NCBI RefSeq assembly: GCF_017901155.1
Contig: NZ_CP072800.1
Coordinates: forward strand, 3,375,283-3,439,282
DNA from: Candidatus Thiothrix anitrata
GTDB lineage: Bacteria > Pseudomonadota > Gammaproteobacteria > Thiotrichales > Thiotrichaceae
DNA: 64,000 bases
Direction: 5' to 3'
The notes under the pieces were generated by a model. The model worked only from the letters and a program-made list of their open reading frames with translations, had not been told where the DNA came from and did not search any database. The translations under genes and the position numbers were made by a program. Shown here in pieces: positions 39,775-47,685 of the stretch (positions are counted from its first letter, which is position 1; each line of letters begins with the position of its first letter).

Positions 39775-40332
39775 CTAAAACCGATCCACCAATTCCAACA
39801 GATCCTGAAAACGGCTGAAGCTGTGATCACCGCCCTGAAACACCGCCTGATGCGCCTGTCGGTAATAGTGCGCGGCTACCTGCCAATCCAGCACTTCATC
39901 GCCGGTTTCTAGCAATACCAATAAGTTTTCGGGGAATGTCGGGGTAAATTGCTCCAACGCACTCAACGCATCCAGATGCGCGGTGGTAAACAGGTAAGTG
40001 CTGGCATCGTGCCAGTTGGTTTGCATTTTCCCCACTAACGGGCGCAATAACAGGCTCGGATGCACCGCCGGATTCAGCAGCACAGCCTTGAGTTGATAGC
40101 GGCTCACCAAATACGTAGCGTAAAAACCACCCAAGGAACTCCCGATCAATTTCGGTGGGGTCGGCGCGGTTTCGATCACGCGCGACAACAATGCGATGGC
40201 TTGGGCGGGATCATGCGGTAACGCCGGAGCCACCCATTCGGCTTCGCGCCCTTGTGCGACTAACCACTCGCGTAATTGTTGGGCTTTACTCGATAATGGC
40301 GAGGAGTTAAAACCGTGAATGTATAGCATCAT
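39775..40332 (-). CDS. YqiA/YcfP-like alpha/beta-hydrolase esterase
   Basis: 185 residues. MLYIHGFNSSPLSSKAQQLREWL is the N-terminal strand and oxyanion region, LIGSSLGGFYATYL holds the nucleophile Ser, VLLETGDEVLDW the Asp, and GGDHSFSRF the His. The family (UPF0227) comprises small cytoplasmic esterases acting on short acyl esters; the physiological substrate is unknown. The start ATG overlaps the hrcA stop (ATGA), placing it in an hrcA operon. Confidence 0.85.
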   Translation of the reverse strand: MMLYIHGFNSSPLSSKAQQLREWLVAQGREAEWVAPALPHDPAQAIALLSRVIETAPTPPKLIGSSLGGFYATYLVSRYQLKAVLLNPAVHPSLLLRPLVGKMQTNWHDASTYLFTTAHLDALSALEQFTPTFPENLLVLLETGDEVLDWQVAAHYYRQAHQAVFQGGDHSFSRFQDLLELVDRF

Positions 40333-41387
40333 TGGCGGGACTTCAGGGCAACACTTAATAAACGGGCGGTTAAATCCACCACAGGAATGACGCGCTCATA
40401 AGCCATGCGTTTGGGGCCGATCACCCCAAGCACACCCAAATGTTCGCCGTCGACTTCATACGGGGCAGTGACAACGCTGCAATCGTCGAATACCGTTTGC
40501 CCTGATTCACGCCCGATAAAGATTTTCACCCCATCGGCTTGCAAGCACTTATCCAGCAAACTCAACACGTCGCGCTTGCGGGTAAAAGCAGCAAACAGTT
40601 CACGTAATTTGTGAATATCCGACAAATCATCGTAACCCATTAAATTGGTTTCACCAGCAATCACGCAACCGCCGTCAAGGGTTTCACCGGGTTGTTCCGC
40701 CACGGCCTGTTCACCCAAGGCAATCGCGGAAAGCATCATGCGGTTCATGTCTTCGCGGTGCTGGCGCATTTCCTCGAGTAGCGCGGTACGGGCTTGTGAC
40801 AAATCTTTGCCGATTAAACGTTCATTGAGGAAATTCGCGGCTTGCTGTAATTCGGCGGAAGTAATGTCTTCGTCGAGTTGGATAATACGATTTTGCACTT
40901 CGTTGCGGTTCATGACCAAAATCGCCAGCACTTGCCTTGCGGATAAGCTCAAAAATTCAATCTGGCGAATTGAGGATGCCTGACGCTTCGGCAAGGCAAC
41001 AATCCCGGTTAACTGGGTAATGCCCGATAACAAACTAGAAGCCGATTGAATCAATGCATTAGGGTCACGTTCGGCTTTCAATTGCCCTTGCAAAATATGA
41101 ATCGACTGCTGTTCTAACGGGCGCACCGTCACCAGCGTATCCACAAACAAGCGATAACCCTGCGAAGTCGGAATGCGCCCTGCCGAGGTGTGCGGCGCAC
41201 GGATGTAGCCCATTTCTTCCAAATCCGCCATCACATTGCGGATAGTCGCGGCACTTAAATCCAGCCCACTGCTACGCGCAAGGCTACGTGAACCCACCGG
41301 TTGCCCATCGTGGATATAATTTTCGACCAGCACTTTTAAAATATGCCGGGCGCGTTCGTTTAATTCAGGGGGATTCGTCGCTGTCAT
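40329..41387 (-). CDS. hrcA: Heat-inducible transcription repressor HrcA
   Basis: 352 residues. An N-terminal winged helix (NERARHILKVLVENYIHDGQPVGSRSLARSSGLDLSAATIRNVMADLEEMGYIRAPHTSAGRIPTSQ) binds CIRCE operators. The C-terminal GAF-like dimerisation domain includes VIGPKRMAYERVIPVVDLTARLLS. It represses groESL and dnaK operons and is released under heat stress. I see no CIRCE element (TTAGCACTC-N9-GAGTGCTAA) in the ~100 bases before it, so this copy does not appear to be autoregulated in the usual way. grpE and dnaK are not in the window. Confidence 0.95.
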   Translation of the reverse strand: MTATNPPELNERARHILKVLVENYIHDGQPVGSRSLARSSGLDLSAATIRNVMADLEEMGYIRAPHTSAGRIPTSQGYRLFVDTLVTVRPLEQQSIHILQGQLKAERDPNALIQSASSLLSGITQLTGIVALPKRQASSIRQIEFLSLSARQVLAILVMNRNEVQNRIIQLDEDITSAELQQAANFLNERLIGKDLSQARTALLEEMRQHREDMNRMMLSAIALGEQAVAEQPGETLDGGCVIAGETNLMGYDDLSDIHKLRELFAAFTRKRDVLSLLDKCLQADGVKIFIGRESGQTVFDDCSVVTAPYEVDGEHLGVLGVIGPKRMAYERVIPVVDLTARLLSVALKSRQ

Positions 41388-41491
41388 GTGTCTGTTATAG
41401 GGTTAAATCGCCACAGATACAAGCCCGTTAGTCTTGCAATTTCAGCCCAGCTTTGCCAGCCTTGCATCTTTACTAGCAACTACTAAACATT

Positions 41492-42358
41492 ATGAGCTTG
41501 TTCTCCACCATTGGCCTGTTCACCAAACCTAACGACACCCGCGTTGATAAGACCTTGCAACAATTGCATGAAGACCTGAATCAACAAGGGTTTCAGGTGC
41601 TTTGCGACCAAAATGCAGGGCTGATTTTGGGGTTGCCATCAATGGCAACAGGCGAGCTGGCAAGACGGATTGACCTTGCGATTGTAGTCGGTGGTGACGG
41701 CACACTATTGGGTGCAGGACGCTTACTGGCGGCGTATAACGTGCCAATTATCGGCGTTAATTTAGGCCGCTTGGGTTTTCTGGTGGATGTTTCGCCAGAT
41801 GAGATGCAAACCCAACTCGCCGCGATGCTCCAAGGGCAATACCAAGAGGAACAACGCCTGATGCTGCACGCCGAAGCCGAGCGCGACGGTGAATTGCTAG
41901 GTAGCGGTGATGCCTTTAATGATGTGGTGCTGCACGTGCGCGGTGAAATTCGCATGATCGAATTCACCACTTGGGTTGACGGACATTTCGTCAACACCCA
42001 GCGGGCGGATGGGCTGATTATTACCACGCCGACCGGCTCTACCGCCTACGCCTTGTCGAGTGGTGGGCCAATTATGCACCCGGCGTTGCAAGCCATTACC
42101 TTAGTGCCGATTTGCCCGCATACCCTGAGTGACCGCCCATTGGTATTGAACGGTCACAGCACTGTGGAAATCGAATTGTGTGAACAACGCGATATTCCCG
42201 CACGGGTATCGTTTGACGGGCATAATAATATCGCGATGGAATCCGGTGATCGGGTGCGGATTCGCGCTCACTCGGAAAAAGTGCGTTTATTGCACCCACA
42301 AGGTTATGATTACTACCGTATTTTGCGTGAAAAACTGCACTGGGGAGTACAGCTTTAA
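41492..42358 (+). CDS. nadK: NAD kinase
   Basis: 288 residues. LAIVVGGDGTLLGAGRLL has the GGDGT nucleotide motif with the catalytic Asp, IIGVNLGRLGFLVDVSPDEM follows, and TPTGSTAYALSSGGPIMHPALQAITLVPICPHTLSDRPLVL is the conserved C-terminal core. It makes NADP from NAD. It diverges from hrcA and is followed after 3 bases by recN, a common gammaproteobacterial pairing. Confidence 0.96.
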   Translation: MSLFSTIGLFTKPNDTRVDKTLQQLHEDLNQQGFQVLCDQNAGLILGLPSMATGELARRIDLAIVVGGDGTLLGAGRLLAAYNVPIIGVNLGRLGFLVDVSPDEMQTQLAAMLQGQYQEEQRLMLHAEAERDGELLGSGDAFNDVVLHVRGEIRMIEFTTWVDGHFVNTQRADGLIITTPTGSTAYALSSGGPIMHPALQAITLVPICPHTLSDRPLVLNGHSTVEIELCEQRDIPARVSFDGHNNIAMESGDRVRIRAHSEKVRLLHPQGYDYYRILREKLHWGVQL

Positions 42359-42361
42359 GCC

Positions 42362-44023
42362 ATGCTGACACATATCCATATCCGCGATTTCGCCATTATT
42401 GAAACGCTTGATCTCGAATTGCACGCGGGCATGACCGCACTCACCGGGGAAACTGGCGCGGGCAAATCCATTTTGCTGGACGCTATCGGTTTGGTGTTAG
42501 GCGACAAAGCCGACAGCAATACGGTACGCCACGGGGCGGATAAAGCCGATCTCACCTTGAGCGTTGATATTACCCAAACACCGTTTGCCCGCGACTGGCT
42601 GGAAACGCAAGGCATGGAACACGAGGATGACACTTGCATCCTGCGGCGCGTGATTACCGCACAAGGTAAATCGCGTGCTTGGATCAACGGTTCCCCGGCA
42701 AATTTGACCCAATTGCGCGAACTCGGCGAACAATTAGTCGATATTCATGGACAACATGAACATCAGTCACTAATGAAAAAAGACGCACAACGCCAACTGC
42801 TGGATGATTTTGCAGGCAATGAAAACTTACTGGGACAAACGCGCAGTGCTTGGCAAGCATGGAAAAAGCTACACGAACGTGTCACCACATTAAGCCAGCA
42901 AAATCAGCAGCACCAAGAACGCGTGGACTTGCTGAAGTTTCAAGCGCAGGAACTAGAGGCTTTAGGACTACGGGTCGATGAACCCGAACAACTGGATGAA
43001 GAGCTAAATCTTCTCGCCAACGCTGAGCAATTACGTTCCACTGCCGAGCAGGGTTACGCGCAGTTGTACGATAACGAACCCGCGCTATACACCACCTTAG
43101 GCCGCTTAATACACGATTTAGCGCAACATACCCAGCTTGATGCCCGTTTAGAGCCAAGTTTAGAACTGCTCACCAGTGCGCAAATTCAGGTGCAGGAAGC
43201 CTCCGTTCAATTACGCGATTATGCAGAAAGCCTCGACATTGATCCGGCACGATTACAAGTTGTGGAAAATCGCATTGCGGATATTCGCAGTTTTGCACGC
43301 AAATACCGCACTGATCCGCGTTTACTCCCTGAAAAACTGCACAGTATTCAAGCTGAACTGGCGCAACTCGGCGGGAGTGATTACGACCTCGAAACTTTGG
43401 AAAAACAATGCCAAGCAGCGGCGGAACATTACCGTAAACAAGCAGCCGCCCTCAGCAAAGCACGCCTCAAAGCCGCGCAACAACTCTCTACCGGAGTCAC
43501 TACCGCGATGCAGCAACTAGGGATGCAAGGCGGACAATTCGTTATCACCGTCAATAGCGAGGCACAAACTGCGTTTCAGGCAACCGGCATGGATAGCATC
43601 GAATTCACCGTCAGTGCCAACCCTGGACAACCGCTCAAATCGCTGATGAAAGTAGCATCCGGCGGGGAATTATCACGCATTAGCTTGGCGATTCAAATGA
43701 TTGCCGCGCAGAAAATCACTTTACCCGCACTGATCTTCGATGAAGTGGACACTGGCATTGGTGGCGGCATTGCTGAAGTTGTAGGCAAACAGTTACGAAC
43801 CTTGGGCACTAATCGCCAAGTGCTATGCGTAACCCATCTGCCCCAAGTAGCTTCACAGGCTCATCAACATTACAAAGTCACCAAACTCAAAGGCAGGCAA
43901 CACACCAGCACAGGCATTGAGCAACTAACCTCAGCACAACGTGTTGAAGAAATTGCCCGCATGATTGGCGGAATAGAAATCACCCCAGCCACCCGTGCAT
44001 TAGCCGAAGAAATGCTGGGGTAA
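42362..44023 (+). CDS. recN: DNA repair protein RecN
   Basis: 553 residues, an SMC-like ATPase. LTHIHIRDFAIIETLDLELHAGMTALTGETGAGKSILLDAI carries Walker A. Two coiled-coil arms occupy the middle. Signature and Walker B follow at KVASGGELSRISLAIQMI and PALIFDEVDTGIGGGIAEVVGKQL. RecN helps hold and repair double-strand breaks. It ends 4 bases from a convergent lipoprotein gene. Confidence 0.96.
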   Translation: MLTHIHIRDFAIIETLDLELHAGMTALTGETGAGKSILLDAIGLVLGDKADSNTVRHGADKADLTLSVDITQTPFARDWLETQGMEHEDDTCILRRVITAQGKSRAWINGSPANLTQLRELGEQLVDIHGQHEHQSLMKKDAQRQLLDDFAGNENLLGQTRSAWQAWKKLHERVTTLSQQNQQHQERVDLLKFQAQELEALGLRVDEPEQLDEELNLLANAEQLRSTAEQGYAQLYDNEPALYTTLGRLIHDLAQHTQLDARLEPSLELLTSAQIQVQEASVQLRDYAESLDIDPARLQVVENRIADIRSFARKYRTDPRLLPEKLHSIQAELAQLGGSDYDLETLEKQCQAAAEHYRKQAAALSKARLKAAQQLSTGVTTAMQQLGMQGGQFVITVNSEAQTAFQATGMDSIEFTVSANPGQPLKSLMKVASGGELSRISLAIQMIAAQKITLPALIFDEVDTGIGGGIAEVVGKQLRTLGTNRQVLCVTHLPQVASQAHQHYKVTKLKGRQHTSTGIEQLTSAQRVEEIARMIGGIEITPATRALAEEMLG

Positions 44024-44027
44024 GAAC

Positions 44028-44363
44028 TTACTTTGGCTGACGCACTGGCAATGCACAAAATGTAGTACACTCCTTGTTACCAGCCAAAGTAGCATCCACT
44101 TCCACCGCAGCAGGCACAGGCGGGGTACTCACCAGCAACAACTTACCACCTGTTACCGTTGAGTTTTGCACTGCCGGAGTGCTTGCTGGCGCAACATTCT
44201 GCCCATCCACCGGGTTTGCGGTGTTTGTGGCAAACGGGTTTAGCTTGGCGATACCCGTCACTGAAGTCGAAGCCACATCGGATAACGTAGAACAACCCGA
44301 CAATACCAAACCGAAAAAAATCCCAGCAGCGTACCATGCAGACACTTTGAAATCACGTTGCAT
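44028..44363 (-). CDS. Small predicted lipoprotein, unknown function
   Basis: 111 residues. The N-terminal signal YAAGIFFGLVLSGCSTLSD ends in a clear lipobox (LSGC), so it should be lipid-anchored. The mature part is Ser/Thr/Ala/Pro-rich with no recognised domain and two further cysteines (ECTTFC) near the C-terminus. The neighbour downstream of recN in relatives is usually bamE; this is not BamE. The 3' end and the region after recN contain an 11-bp inverted repeat (TACTTTGGCTG at 44029, CAGCCAAAGTA at 44081). An imperfectly understood dyad (CACTCATTG/CAATGAGTG, 44394-44432) lies before the gene. Confidence 0.7.
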   Translation of the reverse strand: MQRDFKVSAWYAAGIFFGLVLSGCSTLSDVASTSVTGIAKLNPFATNTANPVDGQNVAPASTPAVQNSTVTGGKLLLVSTPPVPAAVEVDATLAGNKECTTFCALPVRQPK

Positions 44364-44494
44364 AAAAATATCTCTCCTTGCTTAAACAATAGGCACTCAT
44401 TGCAGTTCAAAATTTACTCACATCAATGAGTGTAGCAAGAAAGAAACACTTTGCTGAAAAAAATGTGTATTTACCACAAAAAGATATACGGCAA

Positions 44495-44968
44495 TTAATC
44501 CGCTGACTTGACTTGCTCCGGACGCAACGGCGGATCAAGCTTCTGCTCAGCAAGATCAATATCTACCTGCTCACCATTGGCATCGTACAAAGGCAACTCG
44601 TAATCATTCCAACCACGTACCCCGGTTTTCATGGAATACACTTGACAGAAACCCATCAGTTGCAACGTCACTGTCGCCAATGCAGTACGATTACCAGAAC
44701 GACACACCAATACAACCGGTCGATCACGTGCCTGCACCAAGGCTGGCACGGTATCAGAGTAACCCCAATCGGAAGCTGCTTCCAAAATACCACGTGGCAC
44801 ATGCAATGAACCCTGAATATGTCCACTGGCAAACTCATCAGCTTCACGAATATCCACAATCAATACATTAGGATCAGTCTGACGTAATTCATCCACATCC
44901 CATGGCATTAATTCACGGACATGCGTCAACGCATCCGCCACCAACGCAGCAAAAGTTTTCTCACCCAT
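44495..44968 (-). CDS. Rhodanese-like domain protein
   Basis: 157 residues, one rhodanese fold: MPWDVDELRQTDPNVLIVDIREADEFASGHIQGSLHVPRG, with active-site Cys89 in the loop VVLVCRSGNRTALATVTLQLMGF. A cysteine persulfide would form here. Rhodaneses carry sulfane sulfur in sulfur-oxidising bacteria, often beside TusA and Dsr components. This one is the last gene of the dsrN-dsrR-kinase-regulator set and starts 9 bases after the regulator, so it may be co-expressed with sulfur metabolism. Its partner is unknown. Confidence 0.9.
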   Translation of the reverse strand: MGEKTFAALVADALTHVRELMPWDVDELRQTDPNVLIVDIREADEFASGHIQGSLHVPRGILEAASDWGYSDTVPALVQARDRPVVLVCRSGNRTALATVTLQLMGFCQVYSMKTGVRGWNDYELPLYDANGEQVDIDLAEQKLDPPLRPEQVKSAD

Positions 44969-44977
44969 GAATTCGTC

Positions 44978-45652
44978 CTATAAAACCGCGTTAGCCGCTT
45001 CAACGCGGATACCGTGTTCCACCGCCATCACTGCTGCGGTAATACGCGAGCTAACGTTTAATTTACGTAAAATGGCTTTCACATGTAGTTTGACCGTGCC
45101 ATCGGAAATACCCAAATTACGTGCAATCACCTTATTACTTTGACCTTCCGCCAACAGAGTCAGGATTTCATATTCGCGAGGGGTTAATTCAGAAAACGGA
45201 TTAACTATTTTATCTTCCTGTGCCCGCCCGTCACCACCTTGCACCACTCTCGCCAATACCGGCGCAAGCTCCGGGGCAACTACGGTTTTACCGGAAACGA
45301 TTTCACGTAACGCTACCACCAGCTCATCCGGCTCAATGTCTTTAAGCAGGTAACCGCGTGCGCCGCTGCGTAACGCCTCCACTAAATCATTTTCATTGCT
45401 ACTAGTAGTTAACATTGCCACCCGCAAGTCGGGGTGATTTTTGCGCAACTGACGTAACACACTAAGACCATCCATTAATGGCATCCGCATATCCAAAAGC
45501 ACAATATCAGGCTGATGCGCGGCTGCCGCAGCCAAACCCTCATCACCACTACCAACCGCAGCGACAACGCGAATACCCCGCCGGGTTAACAAATCTTCCA
45601 AACCTGCACGAAACAAGGTGTGGTCATCAATCAGCAATACTTTCTCATTCAT
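44978..45652 (-). CDS. NarL/FixJ-family response regulator
   Basis: 224 residues. The receiver domain has the acidic pocket LLIDDHTLFRAGL, phosphoacceptor Asp54 in IVLLDMRMPLMDG, and the Lys in RGYLLKDIEPDELV. The C-terminal LuxR-type helix-turn-helix reads ELTPREYEILTLLAEGQSNKVIARNLGISDGTVKLHVKAILRKLNV. It overlaps the upstream kinase gene by 8 bases, so the two are a cognate pair. Targets are unknown; the operon suggests sulfur or redox regulation. Confidence 0.93.
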   Translation of the reverse strand: MNEKVLLIDDHTLFRAGLEDLLTRRGIRVVAAVGSGDEGLAAAAAHQPDIVLLDMRMPLMDGLSVLRQLRKNHPDLRVAMLTTSSNENDLVEALRSGARGYLLKDIEPDELVVALREIVSGKTVVAPELAPVLARVVQGGDGRAQEDKIVNPFSELTPREYEILTLLAEGQSNKVIARNLGISDGTVKLHVKAILRKLNVSSRITAAVMAVEHGIRVEAANAVL

Positions 45653-47369
45653 GTGTGGTCACTTGTGGTGTGTCCGGTTGAGATAATGGGTGCGCCCCCA
45701 CCAAGTCGGACAGTTTTTTAACAAGAGGCGCGTCGAAGTTCAATTGTATCAGTGTACCCTCACCCGGCTCACTTTCAAAATGTATCTCACCACCAATGCG
45801 TTCCGCCCGCTCTTGCATAATGCGTAAACCAATATGCTCACCCGTCGTTGGGTTCGGTTCCGGCAACGGATCAGGCAAACCTATACCATCATCCTCCACT
45901 AAAATGCTGCACCGCCCTTCCTCCGAGCTGTACATCAAAATTCGCACAGTACTGGCCTGACTGTGTTTACGCGCATTGGTCAACGACTCCTGCACAATCC
46001 GAATCACTTCCAACTCGGATTCACGCGACAAATCTTTCAAGTGCCAATTGTGATAAAAGAACACTTCCATTCCCGTTTCTTTACCGAAGCGTTCCGTTAA
46101 GCGCTCCACCGCACGCAACACCCCTTTACCATCAATCGGCGCACGAAAATGGGTAATTAAACTGCGCAATTCACCGTAGGCTTCGTCAATGGTATTCTCC
46201 AAGCCTTCCAACTCCTGCCAAATCACTGACTCATCGCCACGATTGAGGGAGTCGTCAAACAAGCGTACTTTGAAACGTAAACTCGCCAAGGTTTGCGCCA
46301 AGGAATCGTGCAATTCGTGCGCCATACGGGTACGTTCTTCCATAATCGACAAAGTGCGGGTATCTTCGTCGCTACTGGCTTTTTCAATCGCCATACCCAA
46401 ATGCTGACCGATACTAATTAACAGTTCATCGTCTTCACTGCGCTCGTAACGCCCCACCGGAATAAAGAGGTTATACACCCCCAAAATGCGCTCACGGTAC
46501 TGCAACGGAATCGCCAGCAGTTCCACCGCCGTCGTACCTTCGCATAATTCCCGACCCAAAGTACGATTGCATTGCGAAATATCACTACGCACTTTAATTT
46601 CGCTATCAGTCGCCGCCCGTCCACACGAACAATTGGGGGAGGGTAAATAATCCTCCAAAGCAACCGCCTCCTCGGTTAAGCCAATACTCGCTACCAAACG
46701 CATCTTGCCGTCTTTATCCAATAAACGTACCGTTGCTGCTTCCGCCTTGACCACTTCCTTCAAGGTTAGCAAGAAACGGTTAAGTAAGTCTTCCAAACTA
46801 TCCGCACGGTTAATGCAACTCGCCACCTCGTACAACACCCCCAAATGGCGTTTTTTCTCGGCAATATATTTTTCCTGACGGCTCAAACGTTGCTGTTGCA
46901 TCCGCGAAAGAGCTTGATAATTATCGGTTATTGAATTGATTTGTTCGCGAATCTTACGCGATGGGCAACTTTTGCCCAAGATTGACATTCGCGCACTCAA
47001 ATCCCCCTTACTCAAGCGCATTGCCCAATGCGACAATTCCATACCAAACCGCGAGAATTCACGCCACAACCAATACAACAATGCCAATACTCCAGCACCT
47101 GACAATAGCCACAATGCTGTCATCAACGGAGCTAGCCAATCATGGCGAACCCCGGAACTGATTGCCCAAAAATAAACGGCACCAATCACCGTAAACAAGA
47201 AAAACAGCAAGAGCAAGCTCACCTGTGCCTGCCAAGGCAAGTCGATCACCGGTCGGCCTTCTTGAGTTGCCCAATACGCCTGACGTGCACCGTCGGGAGG
47301 GATTCCCGTCGTTGACGACGCTGAGGCAGGCTTCTTGGGTGAGGTAAACCGGATGACTTGCTCTTCCAC
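45645..47369 (-). CDS. NarX-like sensor histidine kinase with cysteine-rich GAF domain
   Basis: 574 residues from a GTG at 47369 (AGGTG upstream, 4 bases after dsrR); longer frames would overlap dsrR. Two membrane helices (SLLLLFFLFTVIGAVYFWAI, APLMTALWLLSGAGVLALLYWLW) lead to a short HAMP-like linker, a GAF domain, and a HisKA_3/HATPase pair. The GAF domain contains CSCGRA, SQCNRTLG and ELCEG (Cys at about 247, 249, 267, 276). The phospho-His lies in MAHELHDSLAQTLASLR (His ~354). The ATPase has VEDDGIGLPDP and GLRIMQERAERIGG. There is no large periplasmic sensor, so it probably senses an intracellular or membrane signal. Confidence 0.9.
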   Translation of the reverse strand: MEEQVIRFTSPKKPASASSTTGIPPDGARQAYWATQEGRPVIDLPWQAQVSLLLLFFLFTVIGAVYFWAISSGVRHDWLAPLMTALWLLSGAGVLALLYWLWREFSRFGMELSHWAMRLSKGDLSARMSILGKSCPSRKIREQINSITDNYQALSRMQQQRLSRQEKYIAEKKRHLGVLYEVASCINRADSLEDLLNRFLLTLKEVVKAEAATVRLLDKDGKMRLVASIGLTEEAVALEDYLPSPNCSCGRAATDSEIKVRSDISQCNRTLGRELCEGTTAVELLAIPLQYRERILGVYNLFIPVGRYERSEDDELLISIGQHLGMAIEKASSDEDTRTLSIMEERTRMAHELHDSLAQTLASLRFKVRLFDDSLNRGDESVIWQELEGLENTIDEAYGELRSLITHFRAPIDGKGVLRAVERLTERFGKETGMEVFFYHNWHLKDLSRESELEVIRIVQESLTNARKHSQASTVRILMYSSEEGRCSILVEDDGIGLPDPLPEPNPTTGEHIGLRIMQERAERIGGEIHFESEPGEGTLIQLNFDAPLVKKLSDLVGAHPLSQPDTPQVTTHE

Positions 47370-47373
47370 CGCA

Positions 47374-47685
47374 TTACACCTGCGGTGCGCTATAGTTAGG
47401 ATCGTTTGGATTGATGAAAATAAATTCCATCTTGCCTTCCAACTCCACAAAATCCAGCGTCATCCCTTGTGCCAAAGGCTGAGATGCCGCATCCACCACC
47501 AGCGTTACACCTTCGGTTTCCACCTTAGTGTCACCCTCTTTTTCCTGATCATCAAATCCCATCAAATAATGCAAACCAGCAGCTGGTTTTTGCTGAATTG
47601 CAATGCGCAATGGCAAACCAATGGCATTACCTTGTACAGAAGCTGTGCGAATTTGCGTGGCAGCCTGTGGTGTCACAGTAATCAT
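47374..47685 (-). CDS. dsrR: DsrR-like protein (A-type iron-sulfur carrier fold without cysteines)
   Basis: 103 residues in the HesB/IscA/ErpA fold (MITVTPQAATQIRTASVQ, LRIAIQQKPAAGLHYLMGFDD, VTLVVDAASQPLAQGMTLDFVE, FIFINPNDPN). The three cysteines that hold a cluster in IscA are all absent; the protein contains no cysteine at all and ends NPNDPNYSAPQV where the others end in CGC. That is the known property of DsrR in Allochromatium vinosum, encoded directly after dsrN. The same order here supports the name. DsrR is thought to act in regulation or assembly of the sulfur oxidation system. Confidence 0.75.
   Translation of the reverse strand: MITVTPQAATQIRTASVQGNAIGLPLRIAIQQKPAAGLHYLMGFDDQEKEGDTKVETEGVTLVVDAASQPLAQGMTLDFVELEGKMEFIFINPNDPNYSAPQV

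Noticed and set aside
41388-41491. CIRCE element for HrcA
   Set aside because: No TTAGCACTC-N9-GAGTGCTAA or close match in this intergenic region.
47374-47685. ErpA or IscA iron-sulfur carrier
   Set aside because: All three ligand cysteines are missing; dsrN next door makes DsrR the better name.
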